32,440 bases of DNA from a bacterium (GTDB lineage Bacteria > JAJRZV01). The notes under the pieces were generated by a model that did no database searches, was not told where the DNA came from, and saw nothing but the letters and a program-made list of their open reading frames with translations. The position numbers and the translations under genes are program-made. Location of the stretch: contig JAJRZV010000033.1 in the NCBI GenBank assembly GCA_024275095.1, positions 1 through 32,440 on the forward strand. Reading direction: 5' to 3'. This document shows, in pieces, positions 1-8,919 of this stretch (position 1 is its first letter; each line of letters starts with the position of its first letter).

Positions 1-299
1 AGTGTGAAGTACGGAAGGAATCGAACGGCGTGAGCCGGTGGCGAGCGGAGCGAGCATATACGGAGCGCGTGTGGGAGGAGGAGATGAGGCAGGGGTGTTT
101 GATATGAGAGGAGCATGTTTTGTGTTTCTGTGGCCTGTGTGAGGCGCATTTAACTTCTTTTGTATTCTCCTTCTTTCCCATAAAATGTGAAACATAAGAG
201 TACCTTTCAAAAGCCTTAGTGTAACACAGTGGTTTGCCGAAATTTTGAGCGGGCAGAGCGTAAGGAGCTGGGCAGAATACAGGGTTTGGAGGCGAGGCG
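1..299. other. Leader region before the two-component operon, no gene seen
   Basis: No convincing coding frame or RNA gene is visible here. The minus-strand ORF overlapping its 3' end (216-506) is a shadow of the response regulator. The stretch ends in a clear Shine-Dalgarno sequence, GGAGG at 288-292, seven bases before the ATG at 300. The AT-rich part around 150-230 probably holds the promoter of the regulator-efflux operon. The best hexamer pair I can see (TTGTAT and TAAAAT) has a short 15-base spacer, so I do not call it. Confidence 0.4.
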
Positions 300-980
300 A
301 TGAGGGTTCTTCTGGTGGAAGACGATCTGGAGACCGCCCGATTCATCGTAAAAGGGCTGAAGCAGGAAGGCTTTGCTGTAGACCATGCTGGTGACGGCGA
401 TGAGGGCCTTCATCTTGCCTTGACCGGTTCCTACGATGCCGCAGTGATCGACATCATGTTGCCCGGGCTCGACGGGCTTACGCTGATTGACAGACTCCGG
501 GCACACGGGGTGAGAACGCCCGTCATTATATTGAGTGCCAAAGGTTCCGTGGATGATCGCGTCAGGGGTTTACAGGCCGGAGGAGACGACTATCTGGTCA
601 AGCCGTTTGCTTTTTCCGAGCTGGTGGCACGTATTCACGCACTGATCAGGCGGTCCACCCAACAAGCATCGGAAACCACCACCCTTACGGTCGGTGATCT
701 CGAGATGGATCTCGTGAAGCGGAAGGTTTTCAGGAGCGGTAAAGAAATTCCCCTGCAGCCGAAAGAATTTGCTTTGCTGGAGTATCTGATGCGGAACGCC
801 GGGCGCGTGGTGTCCAAGACAATGATCATGGAACACGTGTGGGATTACAATTTCGATCCCCAGACGAACGTGGTTGAAGCTCGAATTTGCCGCCTGCGTG
901 ACAAGATAGATCGCCCGTTCAAACGCCAGCTCATCCATACAATCCGGGGCGTCGGCTATGTTCTTGAAGAACGTGACTGA
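300..980 (+). CDS. OmpR/PhoB-family response regulator (CusR/CopR-like)
   Basis: DNA-binding response regulator of a two-component system, 226 residues, the usual length for the OmpR/PhoB family. The receiver domain fills about residues 1-115, with the acidic pair in VEDD (7-9), the phospho-acceptor Asp51 in VIDIMLPG and the conserved Lys101 in LVKPF. A winged-helix effector domain follows at about 128-224, ending in the typical IRGVGYVL. The ATG at 300 has GGAGG seven bases upstream. The stop overlaps the histidine kinase start by 23 bases, so the two are translationally coupled. The likely targets are its own promoter and the efflux genes that follow. The closest well-known relatives control copper, silver or other metal efflux, but the inducer cannot be read from the sequence. 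Confidence 0.93.
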   Translation: MRVLLVEDDLETARFIVKGLKQEGFAVDHAGDGDEGLHLALTGSYDAAVIDIMLPGLDGLTLIDRLRAHGVRTPVIILSAKGSVDDRVRGLQAGGDDYLVKPFAFSELVARIHALIRRSTQQASETTTLTVGDLEMDLVKRKVFRSGKEIPLQPKEFALLEYLMRNAGRVVSKTMIMEHVWDYNFDPQTNVVEARICRLRDKIDRPFKRQLIHTIRGVGYVLEERD

Positions 981-2367
981 TATTTTCAGGACCGTCACTT
1001 TTCGCCTGACCCTGTGGTACATGGTGTTGTTCGGTGCGCTGTCGATCGCGGTGTTTTTGCTTGTTTACGTGTCTCTTGCTTGGCACCTGAGCAAACAGGT
1101 GGACGAGGAACTACTGGCCACGGCAAAGGAGTTCAATGCGCTTTACAGCGAACACGGGGTCGAGGCGCTTCAGGCTGAGTTCCAGCGCGAAGCTGAATCA
1201 AGGGGGGTTCGGCGCGTGTTTTTCCTGTTGTTGTCGGGCAGTGGTGAGGTGCTCGCTTCGTCGGATACCAGGCACTGGAACGCGGGTGAACTACTGGAGT
1301 TCAGGGGTGTGGGTGCTTCGGCAGGGAAGCCGGTTTTTCGAACATTTCATCTGGCCGATGAGCGCGGGAAGGTGCGGGTTGTGCTTATGCCGACTGGTGA
1401 CGGCCGATTGCTCGAGCTGGGTTTTACGCTGCACGATAGTGAGCTTATGATGGAACGCTACCGCGAGACGTTCGGGACGGCTGTGGTCATCATGCTGGTA
1501 TGTGGAGGTTTGCTGGGATGGCTCCTGGCGCGTAAGGCCATGGCAGGGGTGCAGAGGGTGACATCCACAGCCGCCAAGATTAGAGAGGGAAGCCTTGCCA
1601 GCAGAGTGGCGCCTGGTGGAGAGGGTCTGGAGATTGATAACCTTGTCAGAACTTTCAACGATATGCTTGACCGGGTGGAAGCCCTGGTGAATGAGTTGAA
1701 GGAGGTTACCGATAATATCGCCCACGACCTGCGCAGTCCCATTACGCGGATTCGGGGTATTGCCGAGACCACCCTGATGGGAAGGGCGAGCATTGAGGAT
1801 TTTCAGGACATGGCGGCCGCCATTATTGAGGAAAGCGATCGCCTGATCGAAATGATCAATACGATGCTTGAAATAACAAAAACAGAGGCGGGTGTGGCTG
1901 AACTTGCAAGCGAGCGGGTTGATGTTCAGGAAATCGCGGCAGAGGCCGTGGACCTGTTTCGTCCGTTGGCCGAGGACAAACAGGTCGCCGTGAAATTGTC
2001 CGGCTCCCCGGATCCCGTGTTTGTCATGGGAGACAGGGCGAAACTCCAGCGTGCCGTGGCGAATCTGTTGGACAATGCGATTAATTATACGCCTTCGGGG
2101 GGACGGGTGACCGTTAGTGTTCACAGCACACCGGAATCGGTCAGATTGCAGATCGCTGATACGGGCTGCGGTATCAGCGAGGAGGAGTTGCCCCATATTT
2201 TTAAACGGTTTTATCGGGGCGACAGGAGCCGCTCCACCCCCGGCAGCGGCCTGGGACTGAGTCTCGCCCTGGCCATTATAAAAGCTCACCATGGCGAGAT
2301 TCGGGTTGAAAGTTCACCGGGCAAAGGTAGCAAGTTCACAATTATTATTCCTTCTGTGTACCTGTAA
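958..2367 (+). CDS. Sensor histidine kinase (CusS/heavy-metal sensor type)
   Basis: Membrane sensor kinase of 469 residues that should phosphorylate the preceding regulator. Two membrane segments (about 18-40 and 173-190) flank a periplasmic sensor of roughly 130 residues. A HAMP linker (about 190-245) leads to the H-box NIAHDLRSPI with His256, the N-box LLDNAINYT (Asn372), the D-box DTGCG (Asp400) and the G2 box GSGLGLSLA near 428-436. All catalytic elements are present. The gene starts inside the end of the regulator gene and stops with TAA. A gap of about 110 bases separates it from the methyltransferase gene, so a separate promoter for the efflux genes is possible. The periplasmic part shows no obvious Cys/His metal site, so the ligand is unknown. 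Confidence 0.93.
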   Translation: MFLKNVTDIFRTVTFRLTLWYMVLFGALSIAVFLLVYVSLAWHLSKQVDEELLATAKEFNALYSEHGVEALQAEFQREAESRGVRRVFFLLLSGSGEVLASSDTRHWNAGELLEFRGVGASAGKPVFRTFHLADERGKVRVVLMPTGDGRLLELGFTLHDSELMMERYRETFGTAVVIMLVCGGLLGWLLARKAMAGVQRVTSTAAKIREGSLASRVAPGGEGLEIDNLVRTFNDMLDRVEALVNELKEVTDNIAHDLRSPITRIRGIAETTLMGRASIEDFQDMAAAIIEESDRLIEMINTMLEITKTEAGVAELASERVDVQEIAAEAVDLFRPLAEDKQVAVKLSGSPDPVFVMGDRAKLQRAVANLLDNAINYTPSGGRVTVSVHSTPESVRLQIADTGCGISEEELPHIFKRFYRGDRSRSTPGSGLGLSLALAIIKAHHGEIRVESSPGKGSKFTIIIPSVYL

Positions 2368-2477
2368 ATACCGTCCCTTCTTTTTTCAAAATGACCAAAT
2401 GGTAATTTTGCGGTCATCCGCCGGCAAGCAAAGCCTGCTATCCTTGGGTTGAAGTTGTTTTCATCAGGAGGGTGCAG

Positions 2478-3044
2478 GTGAAGCACACCCTTTTCCGGAT
2501 TTACAAGCTTCGAGGCTTACTTATGGCTCCGCCGATACTGTTCGCCTTTTTCGTCAGGTGGCATGAGGTGGAGTGGGACTTGCTGATCTGGACGGTGGGG
2601 GGCAGTGCTTTTGTCGCCGGAATTTTGTTGAGGATATGGGCCCAGATGCATATCCATTACCGCCTGGGGGTTCCTAAGGCACTGACAACAACAGGACCTT
2701 ATGCCTTTACGAGAAATCCCATATACACGGCAAACACTCTCATAATCTGCAGCCTTGTTATGCTTCTGGAACTGGTGTGGTTTGTACCTGTTGCTCTTGC
2801 GTGGTGCATTTTCGTCTACAGCCTTGTCATCCGGTATGAGGAGTCGGATTTGCTCCGCAGGTACGGCAGTGCTTACAGGAATTACATGAGGGCGGTGCCG
2901 CGATGGATTCCCAGGTTTATCAGGCACGGGGATATGCCTGCTTCCGGCAGCTCATACCGGACGTGGCTGTGGCCGAGCATCAGGGCCGAGATGCACTGCG
3001 TTTTGTGGGTGGTAATACCCCTGCTCAAAGAATTTCTTTTATGA
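2478..3044 (+). CDS. Isoprenylcysteine carboxyl methyltransferase (ICMT)-like membrane protein
   Basis: Integral membrane protein of 188 residues with about four hydrophobic helices. The ICMT/PEMT-type signature is clear: GPYAFTRNPIYTANTL in the middle, then an E-E pair in IRYEESDLLRRYGSAYRNYMRAVPRWIP near the C terminus, the usual SAM-binding end of this family. The track starts at GTG 2472, but AGGAGG at 2466-2471 directly abuts it. The GTG at 2478 has the right six-base spacing and is preferred. Bacterial members of this family often sit beside metal or RND efflux genes, but their substrates are mostly unknown. The stop overlaps the ATG of the outer membrane factor gene (ATGA), supporting a shared transcript. 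Confidence 0.85.
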   Translation: MKHTLFRIYKLRGLLMAPPILFAFFVRWHEVEWDLLIWTVGGSAFVAGILLRIWAQMHIHYRLGVPKALTTTGPYAFTRNPIYTANTLIICSLVMLLELVWFVPVALAWCIFVYSLVIRYEESDLLRRYGSAYRNYMRAVPRWIPRFIRHGDMPASGSSYRTWLWPSIRAEMHCVLWVVIPLLKEFLL

Positions 3045-4480
3045 GGTGTATGCCCGGTAAAGCTCGTAAGTTCGCCTATGAACTCGTGGCGGCGTCTTTT
3101 GTTGTTTTCATGGCCGGTGGCTGCTTTTACCGGGCCGTGCCTCTTGTCCCTGCCGCGGTGAACCAGGCGGTTACCGGTGAAGCGGACGAGTCCATCCGGG
3201 TGCAGGTATTCCGGATTGAACATCCTGTTTTGAAACCGGTTGTTTTCGACGAACGCAACGGCCTCTCGCCCGACGAAGCGGCTATCCTTGCGGTTGCAGC
3301 CAATCCTTTGCTCAAAGCGGCCAGGGACGCCAAGGGACTGGCCCATGCTCAGGTAATCCAGGCCGGTATTCTTCCCAACCCCCGGATGTCTTACTCTATG
3401 GAAATTCCCGCAGGCAGGGATGCCTCCGGCAAGGTCAACGCCTTTGCTCTCAGCGCTGATTGGGACGTCAATTCACTCATGGTACGGGATGTCCGGGTTG
3501 CCGCAGCGCAGGCTCACAGAAAGTCAATAGACCTGGAAGTCGCGTGGCAGGAATGGCAGGTGGGCGAGGCGGCGAAATTGCACGTTTACCGCCTGCTCAT
3601 TGCAAAAAAGTGCCTTGATGTGACCGAGGCGGCGGAGCGCGTTGCGAAGCATCTTTACGCAGGGGTGAAAAAGGGCCTCAGCCTGGGATTGCTGGCTTCC
3701 GGGCAGTTGCTCCAGGCCCGGGTTGTCTTGCACGAGGCACGGATGAGACTGTTGCAGGCCCGAGCAGAGGTGAAAGCAGAGCAGGTTGAACTCAATAGAG
3801 TGCTTGGGTTGCCCGCTGACAGAGTGGTCAGGCTTGAGAAGGACGCTCACCTCCCGGTGATGGAGGAGATCCCGCCGGTGCAGGAACTCGTCGGTAACAT
3901 TGAAAAAGTGCGGCTTGACCTGCTGGCGCTGCGCTATGGATATGAATGCCGGGAGGAGCGTCTCAGGGCAGCGATACAGTCCGGGTTCCCGCGAATTAAT
4001 ATCGGGTTCAGCGGGGCCAGGGATACTGACGGGCTCACCACGGTCGGCTTTGACATCAGCATTTCCCTTCCGATTTTCGACAGGGGGCAGGGCCGGATCG
4101 CCGGTGAGCGCGCAAGCAGGCAACAGCTTTTTGACGAGTATGCCGCGCGCTTGTTCGAAGCACGAACTGGTATCATCAAGATTTACAAAGGCCTCGGTTC
4201 AACCCGTGAGCAATTGCAGAATATCAAGAGTGTCGTTTGGCATCTGCAACGGCTGGCGGAACGTTATCGCAAGGCTGCCGGTCGGGGAGACCTTAGTGTC
4301 ATTGATTATTATCGCGTTTTGCTCCGGTTGTATCAGGTGAACCTTGAGGAACTGGCCCTGGAGCGAAGGCTGGTGGACCTCGCCGTGGGCCTCGAGATCG
4401 CCTCGGGACGCTACTTGTTTACCGGATCAGAGACTGAACAGCGCGCATTCAAGTCGGATCACCATCCGGAGACAAAATGA
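3041..4480 (+). CDS. TolC-like outer membrane efflux factor (lipoprotein)
   Basis: Outer membrane channel component of a tripartite efflux pump, 479 residues. The ORF track begins at 2903, inside the methyltransferase gene. The real start is more likely ATG 3041, which overlaps the upstream stop as ATGA and opens a signal peptide (FVVFMAGGC) with a lipobox-like Cys at residue 28. ATG 3050 is an alternative. The body has the long helical repeats and DGLTTVGFDISISLPIFDRGQGRIA stretch typical of the outer membrane efflux protein (OEP) family, with LxxARxxL-like coiled-coil segments. The stop overlaps the adaptor start (ATGA). The protein should form the exit duct for the adaptor and RND pump encoded next. 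Confidence 0.88.
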   Translation: MRCMPGKARKFAYELVAASFVVFMAGGCFYRAVPLVPAAVNQAVTGEADESIRVQVFRIEHPVLKPVVFDERNGLSPDEAAILAVAANPLLKAARDAKGLAHAQVIQAGILPNPRMSYSMEIPAGRDASGKVNAFALSADWDVNSLMVRDVRVAAAQAHRKSIDLEVAWQEWQVGEAAKLHVYRLLIAKKCLDVTEAAERVAKHLYAGVKKGLSLGLLASGQLLQARVVLHEARMRLLQARAEVKAEQVELNRVLGLPADRVVRLEKDAHLPVMEEIPPVQELVGNIEKVRLDLLALRYGYECREERLRAAIQSGFPRINIGFSGARDTDGLTTVGFDISISLPIFDRGQGRIAGERASRQQLFDEYAARLFEARTGIIKIYKGLGSTREQLQNIKSVVWHLQRLAERYRKAAGRGDLSVIDYYRVLLRLYQVNLEELALERRLVDLAVGLEIASGRYLFTGSETEQRAFKSDHHPETK

Positions 4481-5568
4481 GAGTATCCGGAAGGAAAGGC
4501 GCGTTAACGTTAGTCACTGTTGCGGTAGTTGCGATCATCGTGGTGTGGCTGGCGCGGCACCAGCGGAAAGAACCTGCGTCACAGGCAGTACCTTTCCCGA
4601 CAGCACCGCTCATCAAAACAGGTCGACCGATCAGGCGGGACTTTTTCTTGCGGCTTCCCTGGTTCGGCAAGGTGGTGAGCAGGGAAACCGTGAGAGTCGT
4701 TTCATTGGCGGCTGGCCGGATTGCTGCGGTTGAGGTGAAGGACGGGGACCATGTGCAAAAGGATGATGTGCTGTTTGTTCTCGGCGGTTCCCAGCTCATG
4801 CACACACTGTCGGCGCTCGAACAGCATGTATTAGCCTTGAAAAAGCAAGTGGCTCTGGCAAGGGAGGCGGTGAAGAGAAGAAGCAAAGCAGTGGCTGAGG
4901 GCCTTGTCAAGAAGGAGGCACTTTTATCCGCCATGGGGGAGCTCGCCCGGTTGAAGGAAGAGTTTTTCACGGCGGAAAGTGAACTGGCCGCTTTTAAAGA
5001 CGCCATGGTTGTTCGTTCCCCCATGGAAGGGTTGTTTGTGAATCGGCAGGTGAGCCCGGGACAGTACGTGAAAAAAGGCGCGCATCTTGCCGATATCATG
5101 TCGGCGGACCTCCGCATCATCGCCCGGCTTTTTCCTCCGGGCGGTGGCTTACCCGAAGGTGCCACCACCGTTGTCCGGACGGCAGGGGGTGCGGAAATAC
5201 ACGGGATGGTTGTACGCGTGTTGCCCAAGCGAACCGCTGAGGGTGCGGCTGTCATATGGATTGAAGGTGCGCAGATAAGCAACCTGATGAGAGCCGGTGA
5301 AAAGGTGGCCGGTCGGGTTGTGCTTGGTGTCCGCGAGAATCGCCTTGCGCTCCCCCGGGATGCCGTCGTCCAGGATGGACAGGGGCATACATTTGTTTTT
5401 GTCAAGGGAACTCAGGGTTATCTGAAGAAGGCTGTAAAAATCGGATTGATCAATGATGGGTGGTGTGAAGTCATCTCAGGGATTACCGATAACGACGAAG
5501 TGGTTGTCCGCTGTGCCTACGAACTCTTTTACAGGAATTTCATGAAAACCTACAAAGAGGCGGAATAG
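4477..5568 (+). CDS. RND efflux periplasmic adaptor (HlyD/AcrA/CusB family)
   Basis: Membrane fusion protein of 363 residues linking the inner membrane pump to the outer membrane channel. An N-terminal anchor lies at about residues 9-27. A biotinyl-lipoyl-like half motif (RIAAVEVKDGDHVQKDDVLFVL) is followed by a short helical hairpin of about 70 residues. The second lipoyl half reads VRSPMEGLFVNRQVSPGQYVKKGAHLADI, and the C-terminal barrel and membrane-proximal domains include ALPRDAVVQDGQGHTFVFV. There is no Met-rich or His-rich N terminus of the kind seen in CusB-like copper adaptors. It starts in an ATGA overlap with the outer membrane factor gene, and its TAG stop shares a base with the GTG of the pump gene. 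Confidence 0.9.
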   Translation: MRVSGRKGALTLVTVAVVAIIVVWLARHQRKEPASQAVPFPTAPLIKTGRPIRRDFFLRLPWFGKVVSRETVRVVSLAAGRIAAVEVKDGDHVQKDDVLFVLGGSQLMHTLSALEQHVLALKKQVALAREAVKRRSKAVAEGLVKKEALLSAMGELARLKEEFFTAESELAAFKDAMVVRSPMEGLFVNRQVSPGQYVKKGAHLADIMSADLRIIARLFPPGGGLPEGATTVVRTAGGAEIHGMVVRVLPKRTAEGAAVIWIEGAQISNLMRAGEKVAGRVVLGVRENRLALPRDAVVQDGQGHTFVFVKGTQGYLKKAVKIGLINDGWCEVISGITDNDEVVVRCAYELFYRNFMKTYKEAE

Positions 5569-8500
5569 TGCACGCCTTTCTTCGTTTCGTTACGAGATAT
5601 CCCATGGTCACGGGCCTTGTGGTGGGGGTTCTGGTGTTCATGGGGGTGTATTCTTCCTGGTACATGCCCGTGGACCTGTTCCCGAACCTTGAAGTGCCGC
5701 TGGTGAACATCATCAGCCACTACCCGGGAGCCGCTCCCGAGGATATGGAAATGCTTGTATCACGACCCATAGAGGATGAAATGCGCGTGATTCCAGGTGT
5801 AAAACGCGTGGCCTCAATTTCCGTGCAGGGACTTTCACGCGTGACCGTGGAATTCACCTGGGGTACGACTGTAGAGTACGCGAGGCAGCTGGTCCAGGCG
5901 CGATTGGCCAGGCTCAGGAGTTTGCTCCCGGCTGGTGTGACACCGAGGCTTGAAAACATCGGCACCACCCTTCAGGAAGTTTGTGGATACGTGTTTTACG
6001 GCGGAGGAAACCCCGTAGCCTTGCGCAGAACGGTCCGCCACGATATCGCCGGAAGGTTGATGGGTGTACCGGGCGTCTCTTCAATTAAGGTTCTTGGGGG
6101 TGACAGGCGTGCGTTCGTGGTCACACTCAGGCCGGAAGAGCTTGTGAGGTTCCGCATTTCCGTTGCCGATATTGTCGCAGCCCTGAAGAGACACAACGTG
6201 AACGTTGTCGCCGGCTTTGTGGCTGTGTCCGGCCGGGAATATCTGGTCAGAGGCGACGCCCGGTTGAAAACGCTTGAGGATGTGCGTGCGGTTCCTGTGG
6301 GCAGAGACGCTGACGGCCGTCCCATTCTGCTCGGTATGATAGCGGATGTTCTGGAAGGGCGGGTGCCGAGACACTACGTTGTTCACGGTGACGGGGTTCC
6401 CGCCGTGGCACTTGTTGTCCGCAAACAGCCAGGAGCAAGCACCGTGAGTGTGGTCAAAAACGTGGACAGGGTTCTTCTGGAGCTGAGGCATCTTCTTCCT
6501 GCGGGGACCGTGGTCAAAAAATTTTATGACCAGTCGGAGATCATTCGGGAAGCTCGAGAACAAATATTCCAGGCTCTCATTATCGGTGCGTTCCTTGCGG
6601 TGTTCGTGCTCTGGTTTTTTCTCGGAGCTCTGCGGCCGACTCTTGTGGTCGCGGTTACCATCCCCCTCACGCTCATTGCCACGGTGGCACTCATGCGCCT
6701 GTTCGGGCTCGGCTTCAACATGATCACCATGACGGCGCTTGCTCTGGCCGTGGGCATGATTGTTGATGATGCCATTGTGGTTGCGGAAAACATTTTTCGT
6801 CACGGCAGGACCACTGCCGATCCTGTGGCTGCGAGCATCAGCGGGGCTGTTGAAATCGCCGGTCCGGATGCAACAGGTACGTTTACCACCATGGCGGCTT
6901 TCCTGCCGCTGGTTGTTACAAACGGCATGGCTTCTCTTTTTCTTCGGCCTTTCGGCCTTACGGTAAGCATTGCACTGTTCGTGTCGCTGGCGCTTTCTCT
7001 CACATTGATACCTCTTCTTTTCAGTCGGAGCAGAGCTCCCATGCTCTTGAAGGAAAGTTTCCCCGGGAGCCGGTTGCTCCGCAGGTTTGACGCCGCGTTA
7101 CAGAAGATGCTGGGCTTTTCTTTCAAGCACGCACGGGAGACCATTATCATTGCATTACTGGTGTCAGCGGCAGCGGGACTTGCAACGGTTTTCATGGAAA
7201 CATCGTTTTTGCCACCGATTGACGAAGGCGCGCTTCTTGTTGAATACGTCATGCCCCCGGGCACCTCGCTGGAAGAGAGCAATCGTGTCGGGGAGATGGT
7301 GGAACGTATCGCTCTTGCTGATCCCGATGTCTCCTGCGTTTACAGGCGCACGGGATCCCCGGGGAACAGTTACCAGGTGGAGGGTGTCAACAAGGGAGAG
7401 ATGCTTGTCAAGCTCAGGCCCGAGGCGGAGCGTTCCCGCAGCGCATGGGAAATCGCCGCCGCCCTTAAAGAAAAGTATTCGAAAATCCCGGGGTGCGTTT
7501 TTTCTTACCGCCAGCCCACGCAGGAAAAGATAGAAGAAAGCTTCTCAGGTCTTCCGGCGCTTTTCGGTGTTACCGTGTACGGTTCGGATATGGAAAAGCT
7601 CGTTTCACTTGCCGGCCGAATCACAAGCATCCTCTCCACCGATCCGGGCATATCCAGTGTGCTCAACACCACAAGGGCCGGTGTTACCGAAGTTGATGTC
7701 CGGCCGGATTATGCCCTTCTCGCCATGAACGGCGTAGCTCCCCATGATGTTCTCACCGAACTGCAAGCGGCGTACAAGGGCGTTGAGGCAACCCGGATCG
7801 TCCGCCAGAGGGAAGAGATCCCGGTTATTGTAAAGCTCGATACGGGAGAACATCCGGGAATTGAGACAATCCAGGAACTCCCGGTCACGGGTCGAGACGG
7901 GACAGCCGTACCTCTCAAAAATGTTACGAGCGTACGTATCCACCGCGTACCGGCGGTGATCACCCGCCTGAACGGACAACGTGAGATAACAATTGTCGCT
8001 GATGTGAAAGGCAGTTTCTCTGGGATTATCTCCAGGCTCAGAAAGAAGTTCAGCGCCCTCGCGCTGCCCCGTGGCTACAGTATAGAATTCGGCGGGCGGT
8101 ACCGTGTCATTTTCCAAACAGCAGTGGAGATGTTTTTCGTCATGATGTGCGCCGTAGGCCTTGTATATCTCATTATGGTGATGCAGTTCGGTTCGTGGCT
8201 CCAGCCACTGGCGATTCTTGTTACCATACCCCTGGCGATAGTAGGGGCTGTTATCGCCCTTTTCATAACCGGTCACGCCCTTGACGTGTCCGTCGGTATG
8301 GGTGTGATGACCCTGGCAGGTATTGCCGTGAACAATGCCATCCTTCTCCTCGATTATGCGAACAAAAGGAAGGCTTTCGGAATTTGCATGAAAGAGGCGT
8401 TGCTTTTCGCCGCTTCGGTACGGCTGCGGCCCATACTGCTTACCACGTTCACCACCATCGCTGCCCTTCTACCTGCGGCTGTGGGAACGGGTATGGGCTC

Positions 8501-8621
8501 GCGGATGTTTCAGTCTTTTGCGATTACAGTAATTGGAGGTCTTGTAACATCTCTTATCGCCACACTTCTGGTCGCCCCGACGCTGGCTGTCATGTTTCCG
8601 CAAGCGCGTCAGATCGATTAG
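5568..8621 (+). CDS. RND-family efflux transporter, inner membrane pump
   Basis: Proton-driven efflux pump of 1017 residues, full length for the AcrB/CusA superfamily, with the usual duplicated layout: TM1, a large periplasmic porter loop, TM2-6, TM7, a second loop and TM8-12. The N-terminal FVTRYPMVTGLVV and VDLFPNLEVPLVNIISHYPGAAPEDME are family hallmarks. In TM4 the sequence GMIVDDAIVVAEN carries the double Asp (Asp400-Asp401) of hydrophobe/amphiphile pumps (HAE-1), whereas metal pumps of the CusA/CzcA type have one Asp followed by Ala or Gly. In TM10 the AcrB Lys position reads Asn (GIAVNNAILLLDY). The start is GTG, overlapping the adaptor stop. The substrate may be an organic compound rather than a metal ion, despite the CusRS-like regulators upstream. 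Confidence 0.93.
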   Translation: MHAFLRFVTRYPMVTGLVVGVLVFMGVYSSWYMPVDLFPNLEVPLVNIISHYPGAAPEDMEMLVSRPIEDEMRVIPGVKRVASISVQGLSRVTVEFTWGTTVEYARQLVQARLARLRSLLPAGVTPRLENIGTTLQEVCGYVFYGGGNPVALRRTVRHDIAGRLMGVPGVSSIKVLGGDRRAFVVTLRPEELVRFRISVADIVAALKRHNVNVVAGFVAVSGREYLVRGDARLKTLEDVRAVPVGRDADGRPILLGMIADVLEGRVPRHYVVHGDGVPAVALVVRKQPGASTVSVVKNVDRVLLELRHLLPAGTVVKKFYDQSEIIREAREQIFQALIIGAFLAVFVLWFFLGALRPTLVVAVTIPLTLIATVALMRLFGLGFNMITMTALALAVGMIVDDAIVVAENIFRHGRTTADPVAASISGAVEIAGPDATGTFTTMAAFLPLVVTNGMASLFLRPFGLTVSIALFVSLALSLTLIPLLFSRSRAPMLLKESFPGSRLLRRFDAALQKMLGFSFKHARETIIIALLVSAAAGLATVFMETSFLPPIDEGALLVEYVMPPGTSLEESNRVGEMVERIALADPDVSCVYRRTGSPGNSYQVEGVNKGEMLVKLRPEAERSRSAWEIAAALKEKYSKIPGCVFSYRQPTQEKIEESFSGLPALFGVTVYGSDMEKLVSLAGRITSILSTDPGISSVLNTTRAGVTEVDVRPDYALLAMNGVAPHDVLTELQAAYKGVEATRIVRQREEIPVIVKLDTGEHPGIETIQELPVTGRDGTAVPLKNVTSVRIHRVPAVITRLNGQREITIVADVKGSFSGIISRLRKKFSALALPRGYSIEFGGRYRVIFQTAVEMFFVMMCAVGLVYLIMVMQFGSWLQPLAILVTIPLAIVGAVIALFITGHALDVSVGMGVMTLAGIAVNNAILLLDYANKRKAFGICMKEALLFAASVRLRPILLTTFTTIAALLPAAVGTGMGSRMFQSFAITVIGGLVTSLIATLLVAPTLAVMFPQARQID

Positions 8622-8703
8622 TGCCGGCTGCCTTCGTTGCACTTGAAACCCTTCCGCACGGTGAGCAGGGGGACGCCACCCATATCCTGGAAACACGGAA
8701 CCT

Positions 8704-8919
8704 TTATCGTGTTACCAACCAGAGCCCTGTAAGGATCACCGCGCAGATCCCGAGCATCCATCCTATACTGTGTACAAAATATGGATAGATCATCAGTCCT
8801 AACCCGGCGACCAGTTGCAATGGGCGACCCTGCCGTTTCCCATAGAGGAAAAGAGCAAGGCCTATTGCGCTTACTACAATCGAAGCGAAAAGCACACCTG
8901 GTGAAGACAGGAAACTCAT
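8704..8919 (-). CDS. Small conserved membrane protein, two helices
   Basis: A 71-residue protein with two hydrophobic helices (about 8-25 and 35-66) separated by the basic, conserved-looking KRQGRPLQLVAGLGLMIYPYFV. Short proteins of this pattern are common in Proteobacteria and often carry the weakly supported label 'amino acid transport protein'; I do not adopt that function. It is transcribed towards the RND operon on the opposite strand, with convergent ends 82 bases apart. No partner gene is evident. Confidence 0.75.
   Translation of the reverse strand: MSFLSSPGVLFASIVVSAIGLALFLYGKRQGRPLQLVAGLGLMIYPYFVHSIGWMLGICAVILTGLWLVTR

Noticed and set aside
1291-2292. Long minus-strand ORF (333 aa) opposite the histidine kinase
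   Set aside because: Low-complexity His/Gln/Arg-rich translation with no family resemblance; the plus-strand kinase has all its catalytic motifs.
2903-3040. Longer N terminus of the outer membrane factor as given in the track
   Set aside because: It overlaps the methyltransferase gene by over 140 bases, lacks a ribosome binding site, and would bury the signal peptide.
4449-5405. Minus-strand ORF of 318 aa opposite the adaptor gene
   Set aside because: Ser/Thr/Arg-rich shadow of a high-GC coding frame; the adaptor on the plus strand is clear.
6081-6803. Minus-strand ORF of 240 aa inside the RND pump gene
   Set aside because: Shadow ORF; the pump reads through intact.
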